Source: Nicotiana tabacum
Lineage: Eukaryota > Streptophyta > Magnoliopsida > Solanales > Solanaceae
Reading direction: 5' to 3'
Assembly (NCBI RefSeq): GCF_000715075.1
Contig: NC_134085.1
Span: 157,198,178 to 157,262,177, forward strand
DNA length: 64,000 bases
Of this stretch, positions 1-11,000 are shown one piece after another. The notes beneath the pieces are model-generated. The model ran no database searches, was not told where the DNA came from, and was given only the letters and a program-made list of their open reading frames with translations. Each line of letters opens with the position of its first letter. Positions within the stretch are counted from its first letter, which is position 1. A program made the translations under genes and the position numbers.

Positions 1-765
1 AATTAGTTATTTAAGTATTAACCCCCATCAACATTCCCTGGCAGACTTAACTTTTAAAAGGTTTAATACTTTTAAACTAAAGCAAGGTATGGGCAGTAGA
101 ATATATCTGACAGCATATGCTGTCAAACCATTTTTAACTCAAAAACCCTTTTATGCAGGAAACAGGTTGTGCACAATGCACATGCTGTGCACAAGTGCAC
201 ATGCCATCAACTCAGATTTCAATTACAGATCAAGCCTTAGGTTTCTGAAATCATATTAACAACTATAAGTAACTGAACTTGGTTCCTAATTGATTCAGGC
301 AAATGTTCAACAGAAGCAAATCAATTTATTTTGTTCAGGCAGTTGAAACTAATTGACGACACATGTCGACTCGACTATATTAGCATTAACATACACAATC
401 GTAGCAAAAAATCAGACATTTAAACAGTATCGATGCATGATTCGAAATATACTGACTAAACAGAATTGCACTCGAGGAGTCAACTAGTCAGTCCAAATTT
501 GAAAATCAGCTACTTGCACAACACTTACACACACATTATCAGAACAAATGGAAGGGCTTAATCAAACAACAGAAGTTCAGGCAAAGTGGTCAAGGTACAG
601 TTGATGAAAGTCAAGGACAACAGATTTCAATAATCATGAACAACTTTTAAAAACAAATCACACGGACTAAAACAAGTAAAGAAAAAAAAAATGCAGACTC
701 ACCTTAAAACTCGAAAAATCAAAAGTCTTGACTTGGATTCGAACAGACCTTTCTTAAGGCTGAAC

Positions 766-829
766 GGACTTTAATCGAGGTGTTTCTCAGATGAGAAACA
801 CTTTGATTAAAGTCCATTAGACCTTAATC
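766..829 (-). promoter_or_regulatory. three-arm alternative hairpin in LTR-A
   Basis: On the minus strand, arm 1 (829-820, GATTAAGGTC) is followed by TAAT, then arm 2 (815-805, GGACTTTAATC), an inner hairpin GTGTTTCTCA/TGAGAAACAC, and arm 3 (776-766, GATTAAAGTCC). Arm 2 can pair with arm 1 (one G-U) or with arm 3, but not both. The same arrangement occurs in the element 3 LTR at 53496-53554 with changed but still pairing arms. The structure is visible in the sequence; any switching function is inference. Confidence 0.6.
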
Positions 830-1235
830 TCTTCGGTTGAACCAGTGACGAAGAACTACAAAGTTCCAAAACTCAGATCTGGGATTCATGCTTCCCTGGT
901 CAGATTCGGACCAAACCAAGTATGGTTTGGTCATGAGGGGGTACTGAGGAGTGTCTGGTATGAATTTAAGGCAGATCGGTGTAGATTAGGTTCCGACTCG
1001 AATCTTCAAATGAAGATTCGAGAAGGTGGGATAAGATTCGAGGCGTGTGGTTGGTAGATTTGGGTTCAGGATGGCACGGGGGTTCTATGGTGTTAAGGGC
1101 GAGGTCACCGGCGTCCGTGCCGCCGGCTTTCATGGTGAAGGATACAGGGGCGGCTAGGGTTTGAGGGGAAAGGTTTGTGAAGGGGACGACTACAGCCTGG
1201 GGGTTAGGATAGGGGGGCAGGGTAAAGGTTCTAGG

Positions 1236-1243
1236 CTTATATA
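1236..1243 (-). promoter_or_regulatory. probable TATA box of LTR-A
   Basis: The minus strand reads CTATATAAGCC here, a good plant TATA box, followed downstream (lower coordinates) by a CT- and GC-rich leader-like stretch. Transcription would run toward lower coordinates, matching the element's coding direction. The duplicate is at 20417-20424. Confidence 0.5.
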
Positions 1244-1402
1244 GTTAGTGGGTGGGTTGATCTCAACCGTTAGATCAATCTAGATCTACGGTCTAGATCT
1301 GATGGCTTAAGTGGAACGGTGTCGTTTCGAGGGTAAAGGGTTTGGGTTGGTCCGGGTGGAAACGGGTCGGGGCCATTAGTGGGTTATGGGAAATTTGATC
1401 TT

Positions 1403-1464
1403 GGCCGTTGATCAATCTGAGATCAACGGCCCAGATCAGGCACGACCCAAACGACGTCGTTTGG
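1403..1464 (-). promoter_or_regulatory. two inverted repeats in LTR-A U3
   Basis: There is an 11-bp perfect inverted repeat, GGCCGTTGATC/GATCAACGGCC, at 1403-1431 with a 7-nt spacer. The 18-bp palindrome CCAAACGACGTCGTTTGG follows at 1447-1464 and contains the ACGT core used by plant bZIP factors. Both lie upstream of the TATA box in the reading direction. The duplicate is at 20584-20645. A related dyad with a different centre (AAACGG/CCGTTT) is in the element 3 LTR near 52968-52985. Confidence 0.45.
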
Positions 1465-1963
1465 ACACACTAAGTATCAATTGGACTGGACCGGGCAGGC
1501 CTGGTTTGGGTGCATTGCTTGTTTGGGCCAATTTTTAAAAAATTGGCCCAATCCGGAAGAAGAAGGGGTCTTTTTTTTTTAATTATTTTTATTTCTTTTT
1601 TCTTATTTATTTTAAAAACAAAGCTAAGCAAAAAAAATCAAATTAAAATTAAATACACACTCAATTCAATTATTTGCATGCACACTAAAATATTTCAAAA
1701 CAGTTAAAATTAAACAAAAAATAAAATCATGGACGAAGATGCCTATTTATGATTTTCTATTTAACGACCGGATTACGGTTCGAATTATGCATGACACACA
1801 CATTTTTTGTATTTTGTTTTAATAAAGTAAAAATGGGCAAAAATCGCAAATAACCAACAAAGTGCCATGTAAAAATCCAAAATTTGTACAGCGGGGCCAA
1901 TTATTATTATTTTTTATTTCTTTTGGAGCGATTGTCGTGCGAAACAAAAATCACGTGCTCACA

Positions 1964-2742
1964 ATTTATATACAACTTATATACAATTATGTAAGTTCTA
2001 GATATTTTGTATACCGTTTCTACACTCGACATACAAAATATATACAATTTATTTATGTCTTATTTTTGAGTTTTAATCTGAGATTTCAACCAAACCCACC
2101 TCGAATCTTCACCAAATTATCTCAAAATTAAGATGTAAACTCCAAAGGATATTCCCAACCATTCGCAATAACACCCAATCCAAACAAAAAATAATTTTGC
2201 AAATTTTAATTTTCGAATTCAAAGCTTCTAAGCTTTCTAATGGATTAACATAGTTCCAATTGAATCTTCTCGCTTCTGATTAATGCTATTTTGTTTATTG
2301 ATTCCAAAAAGCTAAAAGAAATTAACAATTTTTTCTCGTTCAAAAGTGATAATTCGTTCATTGTTTTAACATAGGAAAAAAACAGAAAAAAATATAATAG
2401 AATTGCTTGATGCCAAATCTCTTTTTCTCATAAAGGTATGGCTGAAGTTGAGGAGAAAGAGGCCAAACATTACAACAACAACAATAACAACAACAACAAC
2501 AACAACAACAACAACCAACCAACCCAGTTTGATCCCAACAAGTGGGGTCTAGGGAGGGTTGTCTGTATGCAGACCTTACCCCTACCTAATACAGGTAGAG
2601 ATGCTGTTTCCAATAGACCCTCAGCTGAGGAAGGGAAAAAAGAGAAGAGGAAAGCAAGGAAGGAAGAAATATGGAAGATAAAAGAAAAAGGAAGAGATAA
2701 AGGATAACTGTTACCAAATAATAGCAACAGGGAATACAATAC
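1964..2742. other. AT-rich flank, left copy of the duplication
   Basis: This non-coding DNA lies between LTR-A and LTR-B. It is nearly the same as 21151-21920, including the final AATAC (2738-2742) that borders LTR-B in both copies. It holds TATATAC-rich sequence (1964-2060), AT-rich unassigned sequence, and a SINE tail at 2473-2640. I see no gene in it. Confidence 0.7.
2473..2640 (-). mobile_element. TS-like SINE 3' fragment with CAA/TTG array
   Basis: An imperfect (CAA)n array at 2473-2517 adjoins a body with GTGGGGTCTAGGGAGGG, GCAGACCTTACCCCTACC and a stretch ending in AGACCCTCAGCTGAGG. Read on the minus strand this resembles the 3' half of tobacco TS-family SINEs, which end in TTG repeats. 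The tRNA-like 5' part is not evident, so it looks 5'-truncated. The match is from memory of the family. Confidence 0.6.
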
Positions 2743-4719
2743 TGTCACACCTCCTTTTTTCGTCCCCGCAAGGGGTGAAGGAGTTTTTTCCAATTAAAGG
2801 ACAATCGAAACGGGATTTGTTTGTTTATTTCAGAGTTGCCACTTGGGAGATTTAGGGTGTCCCAAGTCACCAATTTAATCCCGAATCGAGGAAAAGAATG
2901 ACTCCATATTACAGTCCGCGAACCAGAAATCCGGATAAGGAATTCTGTTAACCCGGGAGAAGGTGTTAGGCATTCCCGTGTTCCGTGGTTCTAGCACGGT
3001 CGTTCAACTGTCATATTAGGCTTGTTTATCTAATTTTATACAATTATGAGCTCATGTGCAAATTTTAACTCTTTACCGCTTTTATTATATTTTTAAAGGA
3101 ATGTGAACATCGTTTAAAAAAATATGTCTTTGGATTGCGTCACATGAAATGCACCCTCAATCCGGAACATATTTTATTTAATGTTTTGGGATTTGGATTT
3201 GGGTCGCATGAAATGCACACCCGAGTTTAAGAAGGTAAGATTATTAAAATGCGCCTAAAGAGTCTAACGCATTATTATTTTTGGGGAAGGCAGTGAAATT
3301 CACTAAACAGTCCATCCCGAATTCTAAATATTCAATTAAACATTTATTGAGGGCCCCACAATTGGTGCGTTTTATTGGGCGAGGCTCATCTCATTTATTT
3401 TTAAAGGACAATCCTAAAATGCCTACATTTTTATCTATTAAATTTGTCTCTACAAAATGAAAGAGAAAACGTCTTAATTTATTTATATGCTTGAGTTATT
3501 ATAGTTGGGTTTCGAATATGATTCATAAAATCTGAAAATGATGCAAACAGGACAGTCTGTTGCCAATGCGGGCCCAGGCCCAACGTGTATGGTATAAAAC
3601 TAGACCTGGGCCATCTTATTCACATGTTACTACCTAGTTACATTATACTAGGCATGTTTACAGTTTATCAAATTAAAAAAAAACTTAACAATCTAATTTT
3701 AATTCTAGACCATTTACATACTGAAATTAACCAATAGTATTTAACTAAACAATATTCCTATAAGTTCAGGAATGATTTATTCGTTTGATGAACTAACGTG
3801 CTTTTTAAAACATGGTAATCATCCAACAATAACGAATTAACTAAACGGAGTTACTACACCATTTATTTATTTTTTAGTCAATATATAGATAGTTCGTCCG
3901 TTAAGCTATCGTCAGATGTTCCACTATATATATTAAACAACTACATGATTCTGATTAGAGTAAGCTAAATAATTCATATTTACAAATAAAATTCAGAATA
4001 TAATTAAAATAAATTTAGAACTTCAACTCTGCATTTTCGTATTCATGCTTCATGTTTCAGTTTACAGTAACCAGCGTGTCAGTTGTGTACCTGATATTGG
4101 AGGCAAAAGAAAAGGGAGATCAGCAGAAATTCAGTAGCATACAACAACAGCAACACCCAGCAACCAGTAACAACCAGCAACGAGAAACTAGTGACGGATT
4201 TTAAAATCAAAACAAAAATCCAGCAACACCAACAATCAACGGACAGAAGCCAAGGGAATCTTTTCAGATTTGAAAGACTAATTAATGTTCTAACCCTTAA
4301 TTTCTGAATCCGTATATCAGAATACTTAAATTGTATATCAGGTGTATACTACTCACTCTTTTAATTTCCAGAAGGTTATTATTTGTATTTTTGGAAGTCT
4401 TAATATTTTCGGAATTTTTTTTTCTCTTCAATATTCAGCTCTCTCTTTTTATCTCTCTCTTCTTCTTTTAAATCTGTCCAAGTCCTCTCTATTTATTACC
4501 ATCTTTCAGCAATTTTTTAAAAATTAAAAAATCCACTATCTTCCACTCATCCCCCTTTTAATCCCACTATCTAATGTTTTGTCCCCCATTATATTAAACA
4601 AATACATTGTCCTTCCCCCATTATATCTTGTTCCCCATGCTTATATTAAACAATTGCATTATTTCCCACCATTATATCTTGTTCCCCATGCTTATATTAA
4701 ACAAATCTTGTTCCTCATG
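2743..4719 (-). repeat. LTR-B, truncated left copy
   Basis: It starts at TGTCACACCTCC (2743), identical to the LTR ends at 21921 and 38760, and follows them for about 1.96 kb. It stops around 4706-4719 inside a region of short repeats (TTATATCTTGTTCCCCATG and variants). The remaining 2.2 kb, including the end that should read CACGTGCTCACA, is missing. It joins directly to the 3' UTR of element 1. No second LTR end and no second AATAC are present, so it is not a solo LTR. Confidence 0.8.
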
Positions 4720-4721
4720 AT
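4699..4721. other. rearrangement junction LTR-B / element 1 3' UTR
   Basis: Similarity to LTR-B (23884) ends at ATTAAACAAA. The next 14 bases, TCTTGTTCCTCATG, also occur slightly upstream in LTR-B at 23855-23868, and from 4720 the sequence is element 1 3' UTR. This short re-used LTR stretch suggests template slippage or microhomology at the breakpoint of the 19.2-kb tandem duplication. Confidence 0.6.
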
Positions 4722-4889
4722 TCTGAACTGGGAGTCATCTCGTGGGTCATTTCGATCCATGTGGCTCGAGGTCAGACCTGCGGGAGAAAAACAAACGAAC
4801 GAAATTTTCTGCCCCAGTTTCACTCGGAAAATTTCGTTAATTATTCGCCAGGAAGTTCATAAAATTGATGAAAGAGGATATGCATGCTC

Positions 4890-6292
4890 AGTTCAGGGTT
4901 GGAGCCCTAATACCGACTAGCTGGGGAAAGGTTCAGTTTAGGGTTTAAAACCCTAACGCCGAATGAAGGAAAAATTCAGTTTAGGGTTTTAAAACCCTAA
5001 TGCTGATTAAAGGAAAAGTTCAGTTTAGGGTTTTAAAACCCTAATGCTGACTAAAGGAAAAATTCAGTTTAGGGTTTAAAACCCTAATGCTGGCTGAATG
5101 GAAAAACTCAGTTTATGGTTTAAAACCCTAATGCTGGCTGAAAGGAAAAAATTCAGTTTAGGGTTTAAAACCCTAATGCTGATTGCATGGAAAAACTCAG
5201 TTAGGGTTTAAAACCCTAATGCTGGCTGAAAGGAAAAAGTTCAGTTTAGGGTTTAAAACCCTAATGCTGACTAAAAGGAAAATTCAGTTTAGGGTTTAAA
5301 ACCCTAATGCTGATTGCATGGAAAAGCTCAGTTTAGGGTTTAAAACCCTAATGCTGGCTGAAAGGAAAAAGTTCAGTTTAAGGTTTAAAACCCTAATGCT
5401 GACTAAAAGGAAAAATTCAGTTTAGGGTTTAAAACCCTAATGCTGATTGCATGGAAAAGCTCAGTTTAGGGTTTAAAACCCTAATGCTGGCTGAAAGGAA
5501 AAAGTTCAGTTTAGGGTTTAAAACCCTAATGCTGACTAAAAGGAAAATTCAGTTTAGGGTTTAAAACCCTAATGCTGATTGCATGGAAAAGCTCAGTTTA
5601 GGGTTTAAAACCCTAATGCTGGCTGAAAGGAAAAAGTTCAGTTTAGTGTTTAAAACCCTAATGCTGACTAAAAGGAAAATTCAGTTTAGGGTTTAAAACC
5701 CTAATGCTGATTGCATGGAAAAGCTCAGTTTAGGGTTTAAAACCCTAATGCTGGCTGAAAGGAAAAAGTTCAGTTTAGGGTTTAAAACCATAATGCTGAC
5801 TACATGGAAAAGCTCAGTTTAGGGTTTAAAACCCTAATGCTGGCTGAAAGGAAAAAGTTCAGTTTAGGGTTTAAAACCCTAATGCTGATTGCATGGAAAA
5901 GCTCAGTTTAAGGTTTAAAACCCTAATGCTGGCTGAAAGGAAAAAGTTCAGTTTAGGGTTTAAAACCCTAATGCTGACTAAAAGGAAAATTCAGTTTAGG
6001 GTTTAAAACCCTAATGCTGATTGCATGGAAAAGCTCAGTTTAGGGTTTAAAACCCTAATGCTGGCTGAAAGGAAAAAGTTCAGTTTAGGGTTTAAAACCC
6101 TAATGCTGATTACATGGAAAAGCTCAGTTTAGGGTTTAAAACCCTAATGCTGGCTGAATGGAAAAAGTTCAGTTTAGGGTTTAAAACCCTAATGCTGACT
6201 AAAAGGAAAAATTCAGTTTAGGGTTTAAAACCCTAATGCTGACTAAAGGAAAGAATTCAGTTTAGGGTTTAAAACCCTAATGCTGACTGGCT
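4890..6292. repeat. tandem array, 32 monomers of 43-45 bp
   Basis: Almost every monomer has the palindrome TTAGGGTTTAAAACCCTAA followed by TGCTG and a variable linker. Three linker types occur: A (GGCTGAAAGGAAAAAGTTCAG), B (GACTAAAAGGAAAATTCAG) and C (GATTGCATGGAAAAGCTCAG). From about 5220 they mostly follow A-B-C, giving a higher-order period near 132 bp (C linkers start at about 5312, 5445, 5577 and 5709). The first monomers at 4890-5030 are more diverged. The array lies in the 3' UTR of element 1, where Ogre elements are known to carry tandem repeats. Confidence 0.95.
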
Positions 6293-8040
6293 GGGGATAA
6301 AGCTCGAGAATACTACACGATCTATTTTTGAGTTTTCTTGTTTTAATAGAAGATAAAAGGGAGTTTCGTGGAAGCTTACCTTTCGAGTGAATTCATCATT
6401 GCTGAAGTACTTCCTGTACCCGTGTACCTTCTTCTTTGGGCGACACCTGCTTCTTGCACGGTTGTCTTGGATCAGACCTGTTTCAACTTTTTAGACCAAG
6501 AATCATTTGTTAGTTCGGAAATGACGGTCGATTTGGTGACCTTAATCGTTCCCAGTTGCTTTCTTGCGTCTTTATTTCTGTTGTGAAGTTCCGCCATTGA
6601 TTTGATTCGAATGGCGAAACCCTTCTAAACTGTTCAGGCTTGTATTTCCAGATTCTGCGATGACTTGCCTCGTAAGGCTCTTTTTTTTTTCTTTTTGTCC
6701 CGTTTTGATTGGAGGTTCTCAACGGGGGTTTTATTGGAGGTGTTCTATGGGAATTTGTACAAAAGGAAGCTCTGTGGGGGGAATATTTACAAAGTGGATT
6801 CTTTGTGTGGATTTTTGTACAATGGGGCATGCTGGGGATTTATTTCAAAGCGGGCTTTCTAGGATTTGTCGGGGTAAGCTTGTTGAGGAATTTTACAAAG
6901 GGACTCGCTGGGATGTGCTGGGGAGATTCCATCGGGGATTTTTTTTTTTTATATATATATATTTTTTTTATATTGGGGAGACTCTGTGGGGGATTGTACA
7001 AGGAGAGACTCTGTGGGGATTTGTACAGAGGGAGACTCTGTGGGGATTCGTCCGAAGGCAGACTTGCTGGGGAAGATTTCTCTCTTTCCTCCTTACTTTA
7101 AACACCATCGAAGGTCATGATTCATCAGGCTTGGGCAATCGTACCAACGAGATGATGCATTTTCCTTTATGAGACGGAATTCCGTGCAAATAAACCTGCC
7201 ACCTACCCTTTCCGGTGTATCCTGAACTTGGGGTTAAAACATAAAAGAGATTCGAAAAGAAACAAAGAAAGGGGAAAACAAATCAGAAAAGGAGTATCCT
7301 TTTCGGGATGAGAAAGACTTATCTGAGGAAGATAACGCTGGCTTTAAAGGACATGACATGCTCTTTGGACTGGACGTCTGACCTTCCAAGAACTTGCGTT
7401 TTCCTGAACCAGAACGGATCTGCGATTCCAAACAGGTGGCACTTGCCGAGACCTCCTTGGGGTGGAGTCATTCTTTTTCGGCCAACAGCGCCCTTTGCGG
7501 GTTTTCGCTGGCTAACCTCTCTCATTTCTCTTCCTGTCATCGCTTGATAGCACTCTTTGTGAGTTTTTACTAAACAAGCTCTCTCATTTTGGTTTCTCTA
7601 CTCCCGTCGCTTCGTGGTGCCCGAAGGTTTTCACCGCCGAGGCTCTCTCATTTTATCTCTCTCAATTCAGAGTGTGCTGGTCTCCATTTGTGACGCTTAT
7701 TGGTTTCCCACTATCTTTGGTAATTGATTTGAAGGCTTGTACTTGGTAAGGAGAAGTAGATGATACTAACTTCTAAACTGCTCGACGTGCCCCGGTTTCA
7801 ATTTCAGGGTGAATGGGATTTTATTGTTGGTGTGACTAAACCTCAGGGAGAGGCTGCCTACGTATCCTTTCGGAATCAAGTCAAACGTAGTTCAGGCCTC
7901 AATCAATGTTTTGTTTTTGTTTTCTTTTTTTCTTCTTTTTTTTTTATTTTTTTTGTAGAGAGGATTGGGTAGTGTTTGGGAGTAGCGGGGGATAAAACCT
8001 TCGCCATTTTCAAATGTGTCAGGACCACTTGGAGTATGAT
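6293..8040 (-). other. 3' UTR of element 1
   Basis: This is non-coding sequence between the array and the pol stop. At 6720-7070 it has degenerate short repeats around TGTACA...GACTCTGTGGGG. At 7490-7660 there are copies of a segment with GGTTTTCACCG and GCTCTCTCATTTT, also found in element 2. A poly-T tract is at 7910-7960. A conserved hairpin is at 7858-7890. Open frames on the plus strand here are repeat-derived and not convincing. Confidence 0.7.
7858..7890 (-). promoter_or_regulatory. conserved two-stem hairpin, copy 1 (after pol)
   Basis: The outer stem is CTACGT (7858-7863) with ACGTAG (7885-7890). The inner stem is short here, TCC/GGA around TTTC. The flanks GCCTACGTAT, GAATCA and CGTAGTTC are shared with seven other copies at ORF boundaries in the three Tat elements. 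Confidence 0.6.
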
Positions 8041-11000
8041 CTAGACGTAGTATCTCTTGACTGCATCTGCATTTACTGCTGTGTCGGGGTCATTTCCTTC
8101 GATATCACCCAAATACAGTGCTCCTCTCGGCAATATCTTCCTTACGATGTATGGGCCTTTCCAATTTGGGGCAAACTTTCCTTTCGCTTCTTCATGATGC
8201 GGCAGAATACGCCTCAGTACTAGCTGACCTACTTCGAAATTCCGGGGTTGGACTTTCTTGTTGTAAGCACAGGCCATCCTTCGTTGGTATAACTGTCCGT
8301 GACAAACTGCGGCCATTCGCTTTTCATCAATCAACGTCAATTGCTCCAGTCGAGCCTTAACCCACTCGCTGTCTTCGATTTCTGCTTCGACAATGATTCG
8401 AAGCGAAGGAATTTCTACCTCTGCCGGTATTACAGCCTCGGTCCCATAAACCAAAAGATAAGGAGTCGCTCCCACCGATGTGCGTACCGTAGTGCGGTAC
8501 CCCAATAATGCAAAAGGTAATTGCTCATGCCACTGTCGGGAACTTTGGATTGTTTTCCTCAAAATCTTCTTGATGTTTTTATTTGCAGCTTCCACAGCAC
8601 TATTGGCTTTCGGCCGATAAGGAGTAGAATTCCTATGCGTTATCTTGAACTGCTCGCATACATCTCCCATCAAGTGACTGTTCAAGTTTGCTGCATTATC
8701 TGTAATGATAGTCGCAGGAATACCGAAACGACAGATAAGATTTGAGTGTACAAAATCTACTACAGCTTTCTTAGTGACCGACTTGAGAGTGACAGCTTCT
8801 ACCCATTTTGTGAAGTAATCGATGGCAACCAGTATAAACCTGTGTCCATTCGAAGCCTTCGGTTCGATTGGTCCAATGACGTCCATGCCCCATGCGACAA
8901 ATGGCCAAGGTGCGGACATGGGATGCAACTCCGTGGGAGGTGCATGAATCAAATCACCGTGCACCTGACACTGATGACACTTCCGGACAAAGCTAAAGCA
9001 ATCTTTTTCCATGGTCATCCAGTAATAACCTGCTCGGAGGATTTTCTTCGCTAAGACATACCCGTTCATGTGAGGTCCGCACACACATGCGTGTACTTCG
9101 TGCATGATCTTTCTCGATTCCTCGATATCGACACATCTTAGGAGATTGAGGTCCGGGGTCCTCTTATATAACAATTCACCGCTTAGAAAGAAACCACTTG
9201 CATGTCGCCTAATGGTCCTCTTCTGATCTCCAGTAGCGTGCTCGGGGTACTCTTGTGTCTTCAGGAATTTCTTGATGTCATGGTACCAAGGCTGCGTATT
9301 TGATCCCGCCTCGATTACACTGCAGTAACCGTGTCTTTCCTTGATTTGGATTTCCAAAGGATCGACGTGGGCGTTGCCCGGGTAGGGTAGCATTGAAGCC
9401 AAAGTAGCAAGTGCATCTGCCAGTTCATTGTGGCACCTCGGAATATACCTGAACTCTATTGACGTAAAGCGCTTGCTGAGGTCCTCCACATGCTGTCGGT
9501 AAGGGATAAGTTTGACATCCCGAGTTTCCCATTCGCCTTGAGCTTGCCGGATGATCAGGTCAGAATCTCCCATAATCAGTAAGTCTTTGACATCCTGATC
9601 GATTGCCATATGCATGCCCATAATGCAGGCTTCATACTCAGCTGTATTATTTGTGCAAAAGAAACGCAGTCTAGCTGTGGCGGGATAATGCTGACCGGAA
9701 GGCGAGATCAATATTGCCCCAATCCCTACACCCTTGGCGTTCACGGCTCCGTCAAAGAACATCTTCCAAACATGAGCTTCCTCCGAGATCACTTCTACGG
9801 TGTTTACCTCTTCATCTGGAAAGTAGGTATCCAATGGCTGGTATTCCTCATCGACCGGATTTTCGGCCAAATGATCTGCTAACGCCTGGGCTTTCATTGC
9901 CGTGCGAGTGACATAAACTATGTCGAATTCCGTAAGCAAAATTTGCCATTTAGCCAGTCTCCCAGTAGGCATTGGTTTCTGAAATATATACTTCAAAGGA
10001 TCCAACCTGCTTATGAGGAACGTAGTGTGGGCTTGGAGATAATGTCTCAGCTTTTGTGCAACCCATGTGAGAGCGCAGCATGTCCTTTCTAGCAGAGTGT
10101 ATTTGGCCTCGTAGCTGGTGAATTTCTTGCTCAAGTAGTAGATTGCTTGCTCCTTCTTTCCGGTTATGTCGTGTTGCCCAAGGACGCAGCCGAAAGAGTT
10201 CTCCAAGACTGTCAGATACAAGAAAAGTGGCCTCCCTGGTTCTGGAGGGACCAAGACTGGGGGATTCGAAAGGTATTCTTTGACTTTATCAAAGGCTTCT
10301 TGACACTCAGGTGTCCATTTGATCGCCGCATCTTTCCTTAACAGCTTGAATATGGGCTCACACGTGCTTGTCAGCTGGGCAATAAACCGACTGATGTAGT
10401 TCAACCTGCCCAAAAGACTCATCACGTCTTTCTTTGTTTTTGGGGGAGGCAGATCTCTGATGGATTTTATCTTAGTTGGGTCTAGCTCGATACCTCTCCT
10501 GCTTACGATGAAACCCAAAAGTTTGCCCGACGGAACTCCGAAAGCACATTTGGCTGGGTTCAGCTTCAAGTCATACTTCCTTAGCCTCTCGAAGAACTTC
10601 CTCAAGTCTTGGATGTGATTATCCTGCGTCCTGGACTTGACTATCACGTCATCCACGTACACCTCTATTTCCTGGTGCATCATGTCATGGAAAATGGCAG
10701 TCATGGCCCTCATGTAAGTAGCCCCAGCATTCTTCAGACCAAATGGCATGACCCGGTAACAGTAGGTGCCCCAAGGCGTGGTGAAGGCAGTTTTCTCGGC
10801 GTCCTCTTCATCCATCAGTACCTGATGATACCCAGCATAACAATCTACAAAAGACTGTATCTCGTGTTTGGCGCAATTATCAACGAGGATGTGGATGTTG
10901 GGCAGCGGGAAATTATCTTTAGGACTTGCTCTGTTCAGATCTCTGTAATCTACACATACCCGAGTTTTCCCGTCCTTTTTTGGTACTGGAACCACATTCG

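Larger units (their letters stand above)
1..1963 (-). repeat. LTR-A, left copy, cut by window edge
   Basis: This is part of the long terminal repeat of a minus-strand Tat-type element. Its outer end is at 1963, where the minus strand starts TGTGAGCACGTGATTTT, the same start as the other two Tat LTR types here. It matches 19188-21150 at about 98 percent by eye, with scattered substitutions and small indels. It carries a probable TATA box, inverted repeats and a structured hairpin, listed separately. A GC-rich stretch at about 1080-1200, read on the minus strand, contains AAACCCTAGCCGCC and resembles a plant 5' leader. The copy appears to belong to a tandem duplication and not to the terminal repeat of the coding region at 8-18 kb. 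Confidence 0.8.

Noticed and set aside
2743..4719. Solo LTR left by recombination of an element 2 relative
   Set aside because: The other LTR end and the second AATAC are absent, and the copy shares both its flank and the AATAC junction with 21916-21921.
4890..6292. Interstitial telomere tract
   Set aside because: TTTAGGG units are not in tandem; each monomer has a single inverted pair, so this is not a telomere remnant.
4890..6292. CRISPR-like array
   Set aside because: The linkers between repeats are three recurring types and not unique spacers, and the setting is a plant retrotransposon.
6660..7172. Plus-strand frame of 170 codons with repeated WGFVQ-like units
   Set aside because: It lies antisense in the 3' UTR of element 1, and its repeats come from the short DNA repeats there. 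There is no relative in element 2.
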